A stretch of DNA of 64,000 bases from JBNAGF01 sp049801055 (GTDB lineage: Bacteria; Pseudomonadota; Alphaproteobacteria; Rhodobacterales; Rhodobacteraceae), in assembly GCF_049801055.1 (NCBI RefSeq), contig NZ_JBNAGF010000002.1:310001-374000 (forward strand), given 5' to 3'. The translations under genes were made by a program, and so were the position numbers. The notes beneath the pieces are model-generated. The model had not been told where the DNA came from. It searched no databases and saw nothing but the letters and a program-made list of their open reading frames with translations. Each line of letters starts with the position of its first letter. The first letter of the stretch is position 1. Positions 39,553 through 47,860 of this stretch are shown piece by piece.

Positions 39553-39927
39553 GTGTCCGACCCGCAGCCGAAGCTGAGAATCGACAAGTGGCTCTGGCAT
39601 GCGCGTTTTTTTAAGACGCGCAGCCTGGCCGCGAAACAGGTCTCGGCCGGGCATGTGCGGGTTAATGGCAACAAGATCTCGAAACCCGCGCAGACCGTGG
39701 GGCAGGGCGACGTTCTGACCTTTGCGCAGGGGAAACTGATCCGAGTTGTCGAGGTGGTGGCGCTGGGGGAACGCCGCGGACCGGCCCCCGAAGCGCAAAC
39801 GCTGTATCTGGACCGCACCGAAAAGCAGGAGATTTCCCCGGACAATCCCCGCTACGAAGGAAAAGGTCGCCCGGACAAGCGGGAACGTCGGGCTCTTGAT
39901 CTTTCTCGCCGCAAGGGGATGCCGTGA
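39553..39927 (+). CDS. S4-domain RNA-binding protein, Hsp15-like
   Basis: A 124-residue protein. LRIDKWLWHARFFKTRSLAAKQVSAGHVRVNGNKISKPAQTVGQGDVLTF is a complete S4 domain of the heat-shock protein 15 (HslR) type, and a basic tail follows. Hsp15 recycles 50S subunits with stalled peptidyl-tRNA. The GTG start at 39553 is 3 bp after the helicase stop, so the two are co-transcribed. This helicase-S4-ferredoxin-CarD order is familiar in Rhodobacterales. Confidence 0.88.
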   Translation: MSDPQPKLRIDKWLWHARFFKTRSLAAKQVSAGHVRVNGNKISKPAQTVGQGDVLTFAQGKLIRVVEVVALGERRGPAPEAQTLYLDRTEKQEISPDNPRYEGKGRPDKRERRALDLSRRKGMP

Positions 39928-39992
39928 GCCCTTGAAGAACCCGGCTCTCTGATTTAGCTAGTTCCTCAAATTACGGATATGGAACCCGGCAC

Positions 39993-40331
39993 ATGACCTA
40001 TATCGTCACTGAGAACTGCATCGCCTGCAAATATACCGACTGCGTCGAGGTTTGCCCGGTCGACTGCTTTTACGAAGGCGAGAATTTTCTGGTTATCCAT
40101 CCTGATGAATGTATCGACTGTGGTGTTTGCGAACCGGAATGCCCGGCTGACGCGATCCGCCCCGATACCGAACCGGACATGGACAAATGGGTCGATTTCA
40201 ACCGCAAGTATGCGGAGCAATGGCCGGTTATCGTTACCAAAAAGGATCCGCTGCCCGAAGCCGACGAACGTGACGGTGAAAGCGGCAAGATGGAGAAATA
40301 TTTCTCCGAGGCGCCCGGCGAAGGCGGCTGA
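39993..40331 (+). CDS. fdxA: Seven-iron ferredoxin FdxA
   Basis: A 112-residue ferredoxin. ENCIACKYTDCVEVCPVDCFYEG and DECIDCGVCEPECPADAI give the Cys patterns for one 3Fe-4S and one 4Fe-4S cluster (first motif C-x7-C-x3-CP, second C-x2-C-x2-C-x3-CP). The C-terminal extension (KWVDFNRKYAEQWPVI) is typical of FdxA. A cytoplasmic one-electron carrier; its partner is not in the window. Confidence 0.93.
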   Translation: MTYIVTENCIACKYTDCVEVCPVDCFYEGENFLVIHPDECIDCGVCEPECPADAIRPDTEPDMDKWVDFNRKYAEQWPVIVTKKDPLPEADERDGESGKMEKYFSEAPGEGG

Positions 40332-40649
40332 TAGAAAATTCGGGCGTGTCGTCCGCGATCCGCTCGCAACAACGGCCTGCAGAAATGCAGGGTGCACGCT
40401 AAAATCATCGGCTGACCCCTCTGCGATTGAGGGGCCGGAACCGGTCTGGCGCGGCATCCCTTCCGGTTTCACCGATTCTGTGCTATATCGTCAGGGCAAA
40501 TGAAGTCAAAGACCGGAACACACTCCTTCTCTGTGCTCGCTAGGGGTGGCAAATCTTACGCGTAAATCGCCGCTGAACGGGGAAAGATCTCTTGCCCCGA
40601 CAGCGTATTTTGCGCCGCAGTTTTTCGGTTACCAGATAGGAAGACCTGA
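40332..40649. other. Intergenic region before carD
   Basis: No credible gene. A hairpin CCCCTC-N7-GAGGGG (40416-40434) lies 85 bp after fdxA but lacks a T-run, so termination would be weak. The last 150 bp presumably hold the carD promoter; no clear -35/-10 pair stands out. AGGAAG immediately precedes the carD ATG. Confidence 0.5.
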
Positions 40650-41165
40650 ATGACCAAGTCGAAAAAGCTCGAATTCCGTCCGAATGATTACGTGGTCTAC
40701 CCGGCGCATGGCGTGGGGCAGATCATTTCGATCGAGGAGCAGGAAGTAGCCGGATTTGCGCTAGAGCTGTTCGTGATATCCTTCGAGAAGGACAAGATGA
40801 CTCTTCGCGTGCCGACCAACAAGGCCACCGAGTCGGGGCTGCGTTCGCTCAGCTCGCCAGATGTCATCAATCAGGCAATGAGAACGCTCAAGGGCAAAGC
40901 CAAGGTGAAACGCGCCATGTGGTCCCGCCGGGCGCAAGAGTATGAACAGAAGATCAACTCCGGCGACCTGATCTCGATTGCCGAAGTCGTTCGCGACCTG
41001 CACCGCACCGACGATCAGCGCGAACAGAGCTATTCCGAGCGGCAGCTCTACGAAGCTGCGCTTGAGCGTCTGACCCGTGAAGTCGCAGCAGTATCCGGCA
41101 GCGACGAGATCGCGGCAGCAAAGCAGGTTGACGAAGTTCTGATGTCACGCGCTGCCGCTGCCTGA
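40650..41165 (+). CDS. carD: CarD-family transcriptional regulator (CdnL)
   Basis: A 171-residue protein. KLEFRPNDYVVYPAHGVGQIISIEEQEVAGFALELFVISFEKDKMTLRVPTNKA is the N-terminal RNA-polymerase interaction (Tudor-like) domain, and the helical C-terminal domain is DNA-binding (RRAQEYEQKINSGDLISIAEVVRDLH). CarD/CdnL stabilises open promoter complexes, including rRNA promoters. A strong intrinsic terminator follows at 41202. Confidence 0.93.
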   Translation: MTKSKKLEFRPNDYVVYPAHGVGQIISIEEQEVAGFALELFVISFEKDKMTLRVPTNKATESGLRSLSSPDVINQAMRTLKGKAKVKRAMWSRRAQEYEQKINSGDLISIAEVVRDLHRTDDQREQSYSERQLYEAALERLTREVAAVSGSDEIAAAKQVDEVLMSRAAAA

Positions 41166-41201
41166 TCGGCGCCAACTGAACTCCTGACAACAGCAATTCC
41201 G

Positions 41202-41240
41202 ACATGGGCCGCTCCGGATGAGGCGGCCCATGTTTGTTTT
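41202..41240 (+). terminator. Intrinsic terminator of carD
   Basis: ACATGGGCCGC (41202-41212) pairs perfectly with GCGGCCCATGT (41223-41233) and is followed by TTGTTTT. The 11-bp stem is 37 bp after the carD stop. The rest of 41241-41489 shows no gene or recognisable site. Confidence 0.9.
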
Positions 41241-41489
41241 CCCATGTCTGTTTGCCAATATCCGTATGCCCACGTCATTCGGATCCCGGCGTTTCCTGTG
41301 CTTTGCTCCCGGGATGCAAGCAGGGGCGGGCAATCGCCGTGACGTCCCTTTTGAAATTTGTCGCGCTTCGAGTGGCCTGGCGTGCCCCCAGCATCTCGCC
41401 TAACAGCGCGAGAGCTGATTTGTGCTGCGTAAAGAAGACCTTGCCAGATCGGGCTGTCGTAGGCTTACTGGCAAGCGGGAGGCGCTGGA

Positions 41490-42263
41490 ATGGAAGAATT
41501 CAAGCAGGTTCTAAGGAGGCTCTATCTCGGGTCCGGCGCCGAGGCGCGGCGGTTCCGCTACGCCCTGATCCTGTTTGATGCCGTGACGATCGTGTTTTTT
41601 GTCTCGACGGCTCATCTTCCCCACGGTCCATGGCTGTCGGGGTTCAGCCTGCTTGCGGGGGTCTTCATCCTCTGCGATTTCCTTGCCCGGCTTTGGGTTG
41701 CCAAGGACAAGCGAGAGATTTTGTTCCGGGTTTACACCATCGCGGATCTGATCGTCATAGCCTCGCTCCTTCTCGAGCCTTTCATGGAGGGCAACTTGGC
41801 ATTTTTGCGGGTGCTTCGGGGGCTGCGGCTGATCCATTCCTACCACTTGCTGCGCGATCTAAGGCGCGACAGCCGGTTCTTCCGCACCCATGAGGACGCG
41901 GTGATCGCGACGATCAATCTTTTGGTGTTTGTCTTTGTCACGTCAACGGCGGTTCTGGTGTTCTTTCTGGATCTGGAAAACACCGAAACACCTTACGTGG
42001 ATTCGCTGTACTTCACGATGGCGACACTGACGACGACAGGGTTCGGAGACATCACGCTGCCGACACCAGGCGGCAAGTTGTTCTCGGTTTTTGTCATGGT
42101 TGTCGGCGTGGCTCTGTTTGTCCGATTGGCGCAGGCCATTTTTTCACCGCAGAAGGTCAGGCACAAATGCAAGGAATGCGGGTTGGTACGCCATGACCCC
42201 GACGCCGTTCACTGCAAGCATTGCGGCGGTCTGCTGAACATCGAAACCGACGGCGCAACCTAG
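41490..42263 (+). CDS. Voltage-gated-type potassium channel with C-terminal zinc ribbon
   Basis: A 257-residue six-helix ion channel. S1-S4-like helices run through residues about 20-130, with VLRGLRLIHSYHLLRDLRRDSRFFR as the Arg-rich S4 region. After S5 the pore loop ATLTTTGFGDITL has the selectivity filter T-T-G-F-G-D, followed by S6. The last 30 residues (KCKECGLVRHDPDAVHCKHCGG) form a zinc ribbon with two CxxC knuckles, presumably a cytoplasmic sensing or assembly domain. Inner membrane. Stop overlaps the convergent cobS gene by 4 bp. Confidence 0.85.
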   Translation: MEEFKQVLRRLYLGSGAEARRFRYALILFDAVTIVFFVSTAHLPHGPWLSGFSLLAGVFILCDFLARLWVAKDKREILFRVYTIADLIVIASLLLEPFMEGNLAFLRVLRGLRLIHSYHLLRDLRRDSRFFRTHEDAVIATINLLVFVFVTSTAVLVFFLDLENTETPYVDSLYFTMATLTTTGFGDITLPTPGGKLFSVFVMVVGVALFVRLAQAIFSPQKVRHKCKECGLVRHDPDAVHCKHCGGLLNIETDGAT

Positions 42264-43012
42264 GCAGCAAGCGCGAGCAGCAACGTGATTTCGGTGACTT
42301 GCTGCGTAGCGCCGAGAATGTCTCCGGTCTGGCCTCCGATTTTCCGATAGGCGACTACTGCCACAACTACCAAGGCCAGAGCGGCGGGTAGGATGTGCAG
42401 CAGGCCTCCGCCGCTCAACAGGAAAAGACATATGCCCAGCCCCAGTGCGAAGATTGCGGTGCCCCATCCGGGTGACCCGACCTTGTGGCTCAGGCCACTT
42501 CCCCGGGCGTTGGGCAGGGCGCGCATCATGAAGGGCAACACGCCACGGGACAGGCAGGCCGCACCCACGACCGGCCAAAGCGCCCCTGCTGCGACAAGCC
42601 CCGCAAGGGCGGTCCAGCGCAGCCCCTGTGACAGGATCAGAGCGAGCACGCCATAGGTGCCGATCTGGCTGTCCTTCATGATCGCCAAACGCCGGTCGCG
42701 ATCGAAACCGCCCCAAAACCCATCCGCCGTATCGGCCAGCCCGTCTTCGTGCATCGCCCCTGTCGAGATGACGAGAACGGCGAGGATGAGGCCCGCGACG
42801 GCCGGAGCAGGCAGGCCCATGGCAAGACCCGCCGCGCCCACTGCAATTGCCAGCAGCGCGACAACCAGCCCGGCCAGCGGATAGGCCCATGCCGCAAGGG
42901 CCTGACGGGCAAAGAGGCGGTCGGGGAGTCTGGGCAGCGGGAGCCGTGTCAGCAGCACCAATGCCAGCAGCGGATCCAGCGGGGAAACCGGGCTCATGTC
43001 GCTTTTGGTCAT
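42260..43012 (-). CDS. cobS: Adenosylcobinamide-GDP ribazoletransferase (cobalamin synthase)
   Basis: About 250 residues, polytopic. STGAMHEDGLADTADGFWGGFDRDRRLAIMKDSQIGTYGVLALIL is the diagnostic CobS/CobV block with its Asp-rich metal site. It joins AdoCbi-GDP with alpha-ribazole to make adenosylcobalamin at the inner membrane. The start at 43012 has a GGAAAGG-like site; longer readings run over the cobT promoter. It diverges from cobT, which makes its co-substrate precursor. Confidence 0.93.
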   Translation of the reverse strand: MTKSDMSPVSPLDPLLALVLLTRLPLPRLPDRLFARQALAAWAYPLAGLVVALLAIAVGAAGLAMGLPAPAVAGLILAVLVISTGAMHEDGLADTADGFWGGFDRDRRLAIMKDSQIGTYGVLALILSQGLRWTALAGLVAAGALWPVVGAACLSRGVLPFMMRALPNARGSGLSHKVGSPGWGTAIFALGLGICLFLLSGGGLLHILPAALALVVVAVVAYRKIGGQTGDILGATQQVTEITLLLALAA

Positions 43013-43079
43013 GGCAGTGCCTTTCCGGGTCTTGTGACAGCGGGCGCATAGGTTAAACACGCTTGCCAGATGCGATGCA

Positions 43080-44105
43080 ATGAGGCTTTCCATGCTCCCT
43101 GACCTGAACGATCTTGACCAGTTCCGCGCGGCCTTGTCAGCGGCGCCCGCGGCTGATGAAACCGCAGTTTCCGGGGCGGAACAACGAAATGGTCAGCTGA
43201 CCAAACCACCGGGTGCTTTGGGACGGTTGGAAGACCTTGCAATCTGGTATGCAGGATGGCGTGGCGACGCGCGCCCCGTGCTGGACGCGCCGCAGGTCAT
43301 AGTTTTCGCAGGAAATCACGGGGTGACGGCTCAGGGCGTTTCGGCGTTCCCGGCCGAGGTGACAGCACAGATGGTGCTGAACTTTCAGCATGGCGGCGCC
43401 GCTGTGAACCAGCTTGCCAAAGCTGCTGGTGCAAAGATGGATGTGCATGCGCTGGATCTGGACCGGCCGACCGCCGATTTCACAAAGTCTGCGGCGCTGA
43501 CCAAGGCCGAACTTCTGACGGCGTTGCAAACAGGCTGGAATGCTGTCGATCCGACCTCGGATCTGCTGGTCGTGGGCGAGATGGGCATTGGAAACACCAC
43601 CCCGGCTGCGGCGATCGGGAACGCCCTTTTCGGAGGGTCTGCTGCAGATTGGACAGGACGCGGCACCGGAGTCGACGATGACGGGCTGGCCAACAAGACA
43701 AGGGTCGTGGCCGAAGGCGTCGCGCTGCATGGCGACACGCAGGACGGTCTTGAAATCCTGCGGTGTCTCGGAGGCCGCGAGATTGCGGCCATGGCAGGGG
43801 CTATTGCAGCGGCCCGCGTGCTGCGCATTCCGGTTATTCTCGACGGCTTCATTTGCTGTGCTGCCGCAGCCTGCCTGACCCGCGTTTCGGGTGATGCGCT
43901 GGATCATGCGGTGGCCGGACATCAGAGCGCCGAAAGCGCCCATGCGGCGCTGCTGACGCATATGGGCAAGGAGCCGTTGCTTGCGCTGGGTCTGCGGCTG
44001 GGAGAGGGCTCGGGCGGTGCGTTGGCGATCAACATCGTCAAAGCCGCCGTGGCCTGCCACTCGGGTATGGCGACTTTTGCAGAGGCTGGCGTTTCCGACG
44101 GCTAG
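43080..44105 (+). CDS. cobT: Nicotinate-nucleotide-dimethylbenzimidazole phosphoribosyltransferase
   Basis: A 341-residue protein. QLTKPPGALGRLEDLAIWYAGWRGD and VFAGNHGVTAQGVSAFPAEVTAQMVLNF, then VVGEMGIGNTTPAAAIGNALF, are CobT signatures, and GLRLGEGSGGALAINIVKAA carries the catalytic-Glu region. It produces alpha-ribazole phosphate for the lower ligand of B12. An internal ATG at 43092 is an alternative start. It is divergent from cobS across 67 bp in which I saw no cobalamin riboswitch. Confidence 0.95.
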   Translation: MRLSMLPDLNDLDQFRAALSAAPAADETAVSGAEQRNGQLTKPPGALGRLEDLAIWYAGWRGDARPVLDAPQVIVFAGNHGVTAQGVSAFPAEVTAQMVLNFQHGGAAVNQLAKAAGAKMDVHALDLDRPTADFTKSAALTKAELLTALQTGWNAVDPTSDLLVVGEMGIGNTTPAAAIGNALFGGSAADWTGRGTGVDDDGLANKTRVVAEGVALHGDTQDGLEILRCLGGREIAAMAGAIAAARVLRIPVILDGFICCAAAACLTRVSGDALDHAVAGHQSAESAHAALLTHMGKEPLLALGLRLGEGSGGALAINIVKAAVACHSGMATFAEAGVSDG

Positions 44106-44124
44106 GGCGGTGTGTTAGACCGCC

Positions 44125-46002
44125 TCAGGCAGATTTCTGCACTTCCTCTTCCGCCAGCTCCAGCAGCGCGGCTTCCAGCTGTTTTTCCAGCTGTTGGGCG
44201 CGCGCGATATAGGCGGCGTTTTCGCTGGTCGGGATATCCGGATCCCATAGCTCGGCCAATTCCCGTACCGTGAAGCGGTCATGGGAATAGAAAGTCTGCT
44301 CGGCGGCGGCGGCCTCGTATTCGCTAAGCCCGGCATTCTCCAGAACATAGCGTCCGGCCCGTAGCGAGCTGTCGAACATCTCTCGAACGATATCGTCGGC
44401 GCCGGCCTGATAGAGCTCATAAACATGATGCCGGTCGCTGGCTCGGGCAATGATGTGCAGATCCGGTCGGGCGCGGCGGGCATAGGCGACCAACTTGGTG
44501 ATCTCCTTGTGATCGTCCATTGCCGCGACCAGAACCTTGGCCTTGCTCAGCCCCGCGGCCTTCAGCAGCTCAGGCCGGGTCGGGTCTCCGAGAAACCCCT
44601 TTACTCCAAACCGGCGCATTAGCTGGATCGTTTCCATGTTGTTGTCGAGCACGATGGTCTTGAACCCGGAAGCACTGACGAGCCGGTTGACGATTTGACC
44701 GAAACGACCAATCCCGGCGATGATGATCGGCCCCTGTTCATCGATCTCATCGGGATCGTGGTCCGGGCGCGGATCCCGCATATTGCGCGACAGCAGGTCG
44801 TAGACGATGAACAGCAGCGGCGTGATCAGCATGGTCAGAGCGATGATCAGCAGAAGTTTCTGCGACAGATCGTCGGGGATCACGTTCTGCTGCACGGAAA
44901 AGGCCAGCAAAACAAATCCGAATTCGCCCGATTGCGCCAGCCCCAGTGTGAACAGCCACCGGGCGCGGCCCTTCAGCTTGAAGGCCCGGCCTACGAGATA
45001 AAGAATGATTCCCTTGGTCAGGATCACCAGCAATGCCAGCCCGATCAGGTCTGCCGGATCCTTGAAGAAGAAGGAGAAGTTGATCCCGGCCCCGACGGTA
45101 ATGAAGAACAGCCCAAGCAGCAGTCCCTTGAAGGGTTCAAGGTCGCTTTCCAGTTCGTGGCGGAATTCGCTGTTGGCCAGAACGACCCCGGCAAGAAAGG
45201 CGCCGAGGGCAGGGGAGAGCCCAACCAGTGTCATCAGCAGAGAGATTCCGACTACGATTGCCAGGGCCAGCGCCGTGTACATCTCGCGCAGATGGGTCGC
45301 ATGGATGAACCTGAAAAGCGGGCGCGTCAGGTAGATGCCTGCAAGAACGACGAAGGCAACCGCTCCGATCGTGACCAGTGTTACTGCCCAGCCCGGCAAT
45401 CCTTCGACAAGCGACAGCGAATGATGGGCCGCGTCAACCCCATGGCCGCCACGGTCAATCGAGCCGTCCGTTTCAAAATGAGCAATCTCGGTCACCGTCA
45501 ACAGCGGCAACAGGGCAAGAATAGGAATGACCGCGATGTCCTGCGTCAGAAGGACGGAAAAGGTGGCGCGTCCACCGTTTGTCTGCATCAATCCCTTTTC
45601 CGACAGGGTTTGCAACACGATGGCCGTAGATGACAGCGAAAGCGTCAGGCCGATGGCAAGGGCTGTTGGCCAGGGTTGTCCGGCAATCATCGAAACCACC
45701 ATGATTGCCAGCGTCGTGACGAGGATCTGCAACCCGCCAAGGCCAAGCAATCTGTGGCGCATGTCCCAGAGCACGCGCGGTTCCAGCTCGAGCCCGATCA
45801 GGAAGAGCATCATCACGACACCGAATTCGGCGACATGTTGCAGGCTTTGCGTTTCCGCACCGACCAAGCCGAATACAGGGCCGATGATGATACCGGCTGC
45901 GAGATAGCCCAACACCGACCCAAGCCCAAGACGTGCCGAGATCGGCACGGCGATCACCGCGGCGGCCAGATAAATCGTGGCTTGGTAGAGAAAACTGTCC
46001 AT
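44125..46002 (-). CDS. CPA2-family cation:proton antiporter (Kef/YbaL-like)
   Basis: A 625-residue protein. The N-terminal 380 residues form about 12 membrane helices with the CPA2 pattern (LGSVLGYLAAGIIIGP, VVMMLFLIGLELEP, LSSTAIVLQTLSEKG, SPALGAFLAGVVLA). Then comes a Rossmann TrkA-N/RCK domain starting PIIIAGIGRFGQIVNRLV, containing DPTRPELLKAAGLSKAKVLVAAMDD. A helical tail follows. It exchanges K+ or Na+ for protons, gated through the nucleotide-binding domain. Convergent with cobT. Confidence 0.92.
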   Translation of the reverse strand: MDSFLYQATIYLAAAVIAVPISARLGLGSVLGYLAAGIIIGPVFGLVGAETQSLQHVAEFGVVMMLFLIGLELEPRVLWDMRHRLLGLGGLQILVTTLAIMVVSMIAGQPWPTALAIGLTLSLSSTAIVLQTLSEKGLMQTNGGRATFSVLLTQDIAVIPILALLPLLTVTEIAHFETDGSIDRGGHGVDAAHHSLSLVEGLPGWAVTLVTIGAVAFVVLAGIYLTRPLFRFIHATHLREMYTALALAIVVGISLLMTLVGLSPALGAFLAGVVLANSEFRHELESDLEPFKGLLLGLFFITVGAGINFSFFFKDPADLIGLALLVILTKGIILYLVGRAFKLKGRARWLFTLGLAQSGEFGFVLLAFSVQQNVIPDDLSQKLLLIIALTMLITPLLFIVYDLLSRNMRDPRPDHDPDEIDEQGPIIIAGIGRFGQIVNRLVSASGFKTIVLDNNMETIQLMRRFGVKGFLGDPTRPELLKAAGLSKAKVLVAAMDDHKEITKLVAYARRARPDLHIIARASDRHHVYELYQAGADDIVREMFDSSLRAGRYVLENAGLSEYEAAAAEQTFYSHDRFTVRELAELWDPDIPTSENAAYIARAQQLEKQLEAALLELAEEEVQKSA

Positions 46003-46058
46003 CTCGGTCCTGTGTCGCGGTTAACAAGTAAGTCTGTGCAGAGAACGCCGCGGCGGCC

Positions 46059-46514
46059 TCAGGTGGGAAGCGGGGCGTCGCGTTTCAGCTGATCCATGAC
46101 AATCTGGCTCTGAACGCGCGCAACAGCAGGATGGGGCAGGATCACCTCGTGAAGCAAGCTGTTCAGCCCGGGCAGATCAGCACAGTAGACGTGCAACAGG
46201 TAATCTGCCTCGCCTGTCATGGTCCAAGCACTGGTGATCTCGGGCCGGGTTGCCACCATGCGCGCGAAACTGGCTGACTGCTCGGGGCCATGTGTGCCCA
46301 GATGTACCTGAATGAAACCCTGAACCTGCAGGCCGAGCTTCATCGGGTCAAGCCGGGCTGCATAGCCGTTGATGTAGCCCTCGGATTCCAGCCGTTGCCG
46401 TCGGCGGCCCGCCTGACTGGGAGACAGATTCAGCATGTCGCCCAACTGGTGCGCCGTCAGATGGGCATCCTTTTGCAGGGCGGCCAGAAGGCGGGTGTCC
46501 GTGTCGTCCAGCAT
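46059..46514 (-). CDS. Lrp/AsnC-family transcriptional regulator
   Basis: About 151 residues: an N-terminal HTH (LDDTDTRLLAALQKDAHLTAHQLGDMLNLSPSQAGRRRQRLESEGYI) and a C-terminal RAM/AsnC ligand domain (VQGFIQVHLGTHG..., then WTMTGEADYLLHVYCADLPGL). The ATG at 46514 starts the HTH; the upstream extension is not family-like. It is divergent from hppD, a conserved arrangement in which the regulator responds to an aromatic amino acid or derivative and controls tyrosine catabolism. Confidence 0.9.
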   Translation of the reverse strand: MLDDTDTRLLAALQKDAHLTAHQLGDMLNLSPSQAGRRRQRLESEGYINGYAARLDPMKLGLQVQGFIQVHLGTHGPEQSASFARMVATRPEITSAWTMTGEADYLLHVYCADLPGLNSLLHEVILPHPAVARVQSQIVMDQLKRDAPLPT

Positions 46515-46544
46515 ATGCGGCCTTTCATCGCTTTTCGTCAAGAT

Positions 46545-46563
46545 AGTGCAAAATTTGCGCACT
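46545..46563. promoter_or_regulatory. Candidate Lrp-type operator between lrp and hppD
   Basis: AGTGC-N9-GCACT, with an inner GCAAA-A-TTTGC, lies 30 bp before the regulator start and 100 bp before hppD. Long, imperfect, A/T-centred palindromes are usual for Lrp/AsnC proteins. Assignment is by position. Confidence 0.4.
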
Positions 46564-46662
46564 TCCATGGGGAGATTGGCGGAAAAATGCGCAGAAACAT
46601 CGTTGTCGAAGGATTATTATGAGTGCAACGAATATGTTTAGGCCGATCAAAGGAGACGCGCC

Positions 46663-47760
46663 ATGGGTCCGTTCCCGCATAATGCACCGAAATCCGTCAT
46701 CAGCGAAGAAAACCCAGCGGGCACTGACGGGTTCGAATTTGTCGAATTCGCGCATCCCGACCCGCAAGAGCTGCGTGATCTGTTTGCGCGTATGGGTTTC
46801 GAACTGACCGGCCGCCACAAAGACAAGAATGTCGAACTGTGGCAGCAGGGCGATGTGACCTATATCCTGAACGCTGACGCCGACAGTTTTGCCGCCCGTT
46901 TCGTGGATGAGCACGGACCCTGTGCACCGTCTATGGGCTGGCGGGTTGTCGATGCGCAGAAGGCATATGAGCATGCTGTATCAAAGGGCGCCGAACCCTA
47001 TGACGCAGCGGACAAGACGCTGAACGTCCCGGCCATCAAGGGCATCGGCGGATCGCTGATCTATTTCATTGATCAGTATTACGACACTTCTCCCTATAAC
47101 CAAGAGTTTCAGTGGTTGACCCAGTCCAAGCCACGCGGCGACGGGTTCTATTACCTCGATCACCTGACGCACAACGTGTTCAAGGGCAACATGGACAAAT
47201 GGTTCGGCTTCTACGGCGATCTGTTCAATTTCAAGGAAATCCGGTTCTTTGACATTCAGGGCAAGTTCACCGGGCTTTTCAGCCGTGCACTGACCTCGCC
47301 CTGCGGTCGGATTCGTATCCCGATCAACGAGGATCGGGGCGAGACCGGCCAGATCGTGTCCTATCTGAAGAAATACAAGGGCGAAGGCATCCAGCATATC
47401 GCCGTTGGGTCGGATGACATCTATGCGTCAACCGACGCGATCGCCGAAAAGGGGCTCAAGTTTATGCCCGGTCCGAACGAGACCTATTACGACATGTCGT
47501 ATGAGCGTGTCGCGGGGCATGACGAGCCCAAGGACCGGATGATGAAACACGGGATCCTGATCGACGGCGAAGGCGTGGTCGATGGCGGCGAGACCAAGAT
47601 CCTGCTGCAGATCTTCTCGAAAACCGTGATCGGGCCGATCTTTTTCGAGTTCATCCAGCGCAAGGGGGATGACGGGTTCGGCGAAGGCAACTTCAAGGCG
47701 CTGTTCGAATCCATCGAGCGCGAGCAGATCGAGAGCGGCGAGATCGTCGCGGCGGAATAA
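46663..47760 (+). CDS. hppD: 4-hydroxyphenylpyruvate dioxygenase
   Basis: A 365-residue non-haem iron enzyme of the vicinal-oxygen-chelate fold. Iron ligands are visible as His in YYLDHLTHNV (N-terminal part of the catalytic domain), His in GIQHIAVGSDD and Glu in IFFEFIQRKGDDGFGEGNFKALFE, whose ending is the HPPD C-terminal gate. It converts 4-hydroxyphenylpyruvate to homogentisate in tyrosine breakdown. AAGGAG lies upstream of the ATG. Probably controlled by the divergent Lrp regulator. Confidence 0.96.
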   Translation: MGPFPHNAPKSVISEENPAGTDGFEFVEFAHPDPQELRDLFARMGFELTGRHKDKNVELWQQGDVTYILNADADSFAARFVDEHGPCAPSMGWRVVDAQKAYEHAVSKGAEPYDAADKTLNVPAIKGIGGSLIYFIDQYYDTSPYNQEFQWLTQSKPRGDGFYYLDHLTHNVFKGNMDKWFGFYGDLFNFKEIRFFDIQGKFTGLFSRALTSPCGRIRIPINEDRGETGQIVSYLKKYKGEGIQHIAVGSDDIYASTDAIAEKGLKFMPGPNETYYDMSYERVAGHDEPKDRMMKHGILIDGEGVVDGGETKILLQIFSKTVIGPIFFEFIQRKGDDGFGEGNFKALFESIEREQIESGEIVAAE

Positions 47761-47801
47761 CCAGGGACGGGGAGGCCGGTTCAAAACAACCGGACAAGTT
47801 G

Positions 47802-47838
47802 CGGGTCGCTTCTATGAGAGGAGCGACCCGTTTCTTTT
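47802..47838 (+). terminator. Intrinsic terminator of hppD
   Basis: CGGGTCGCT pairs with AGCGACCCG (to 47830), followed by TTTCTTTT. It lies 41 bp after the hppD stop and before the convergent 47861 gene. Confidence 0.85.
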
Positions 47839-47860
47839 CACGGCGTCCGAGGCGCCGCGA

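Noticed and set aside
43013..43079. Cobalamin riboswitch between cobS and cobT
   Set aside because: The spacer is only 67 bp and contains no recognisable B12-box.
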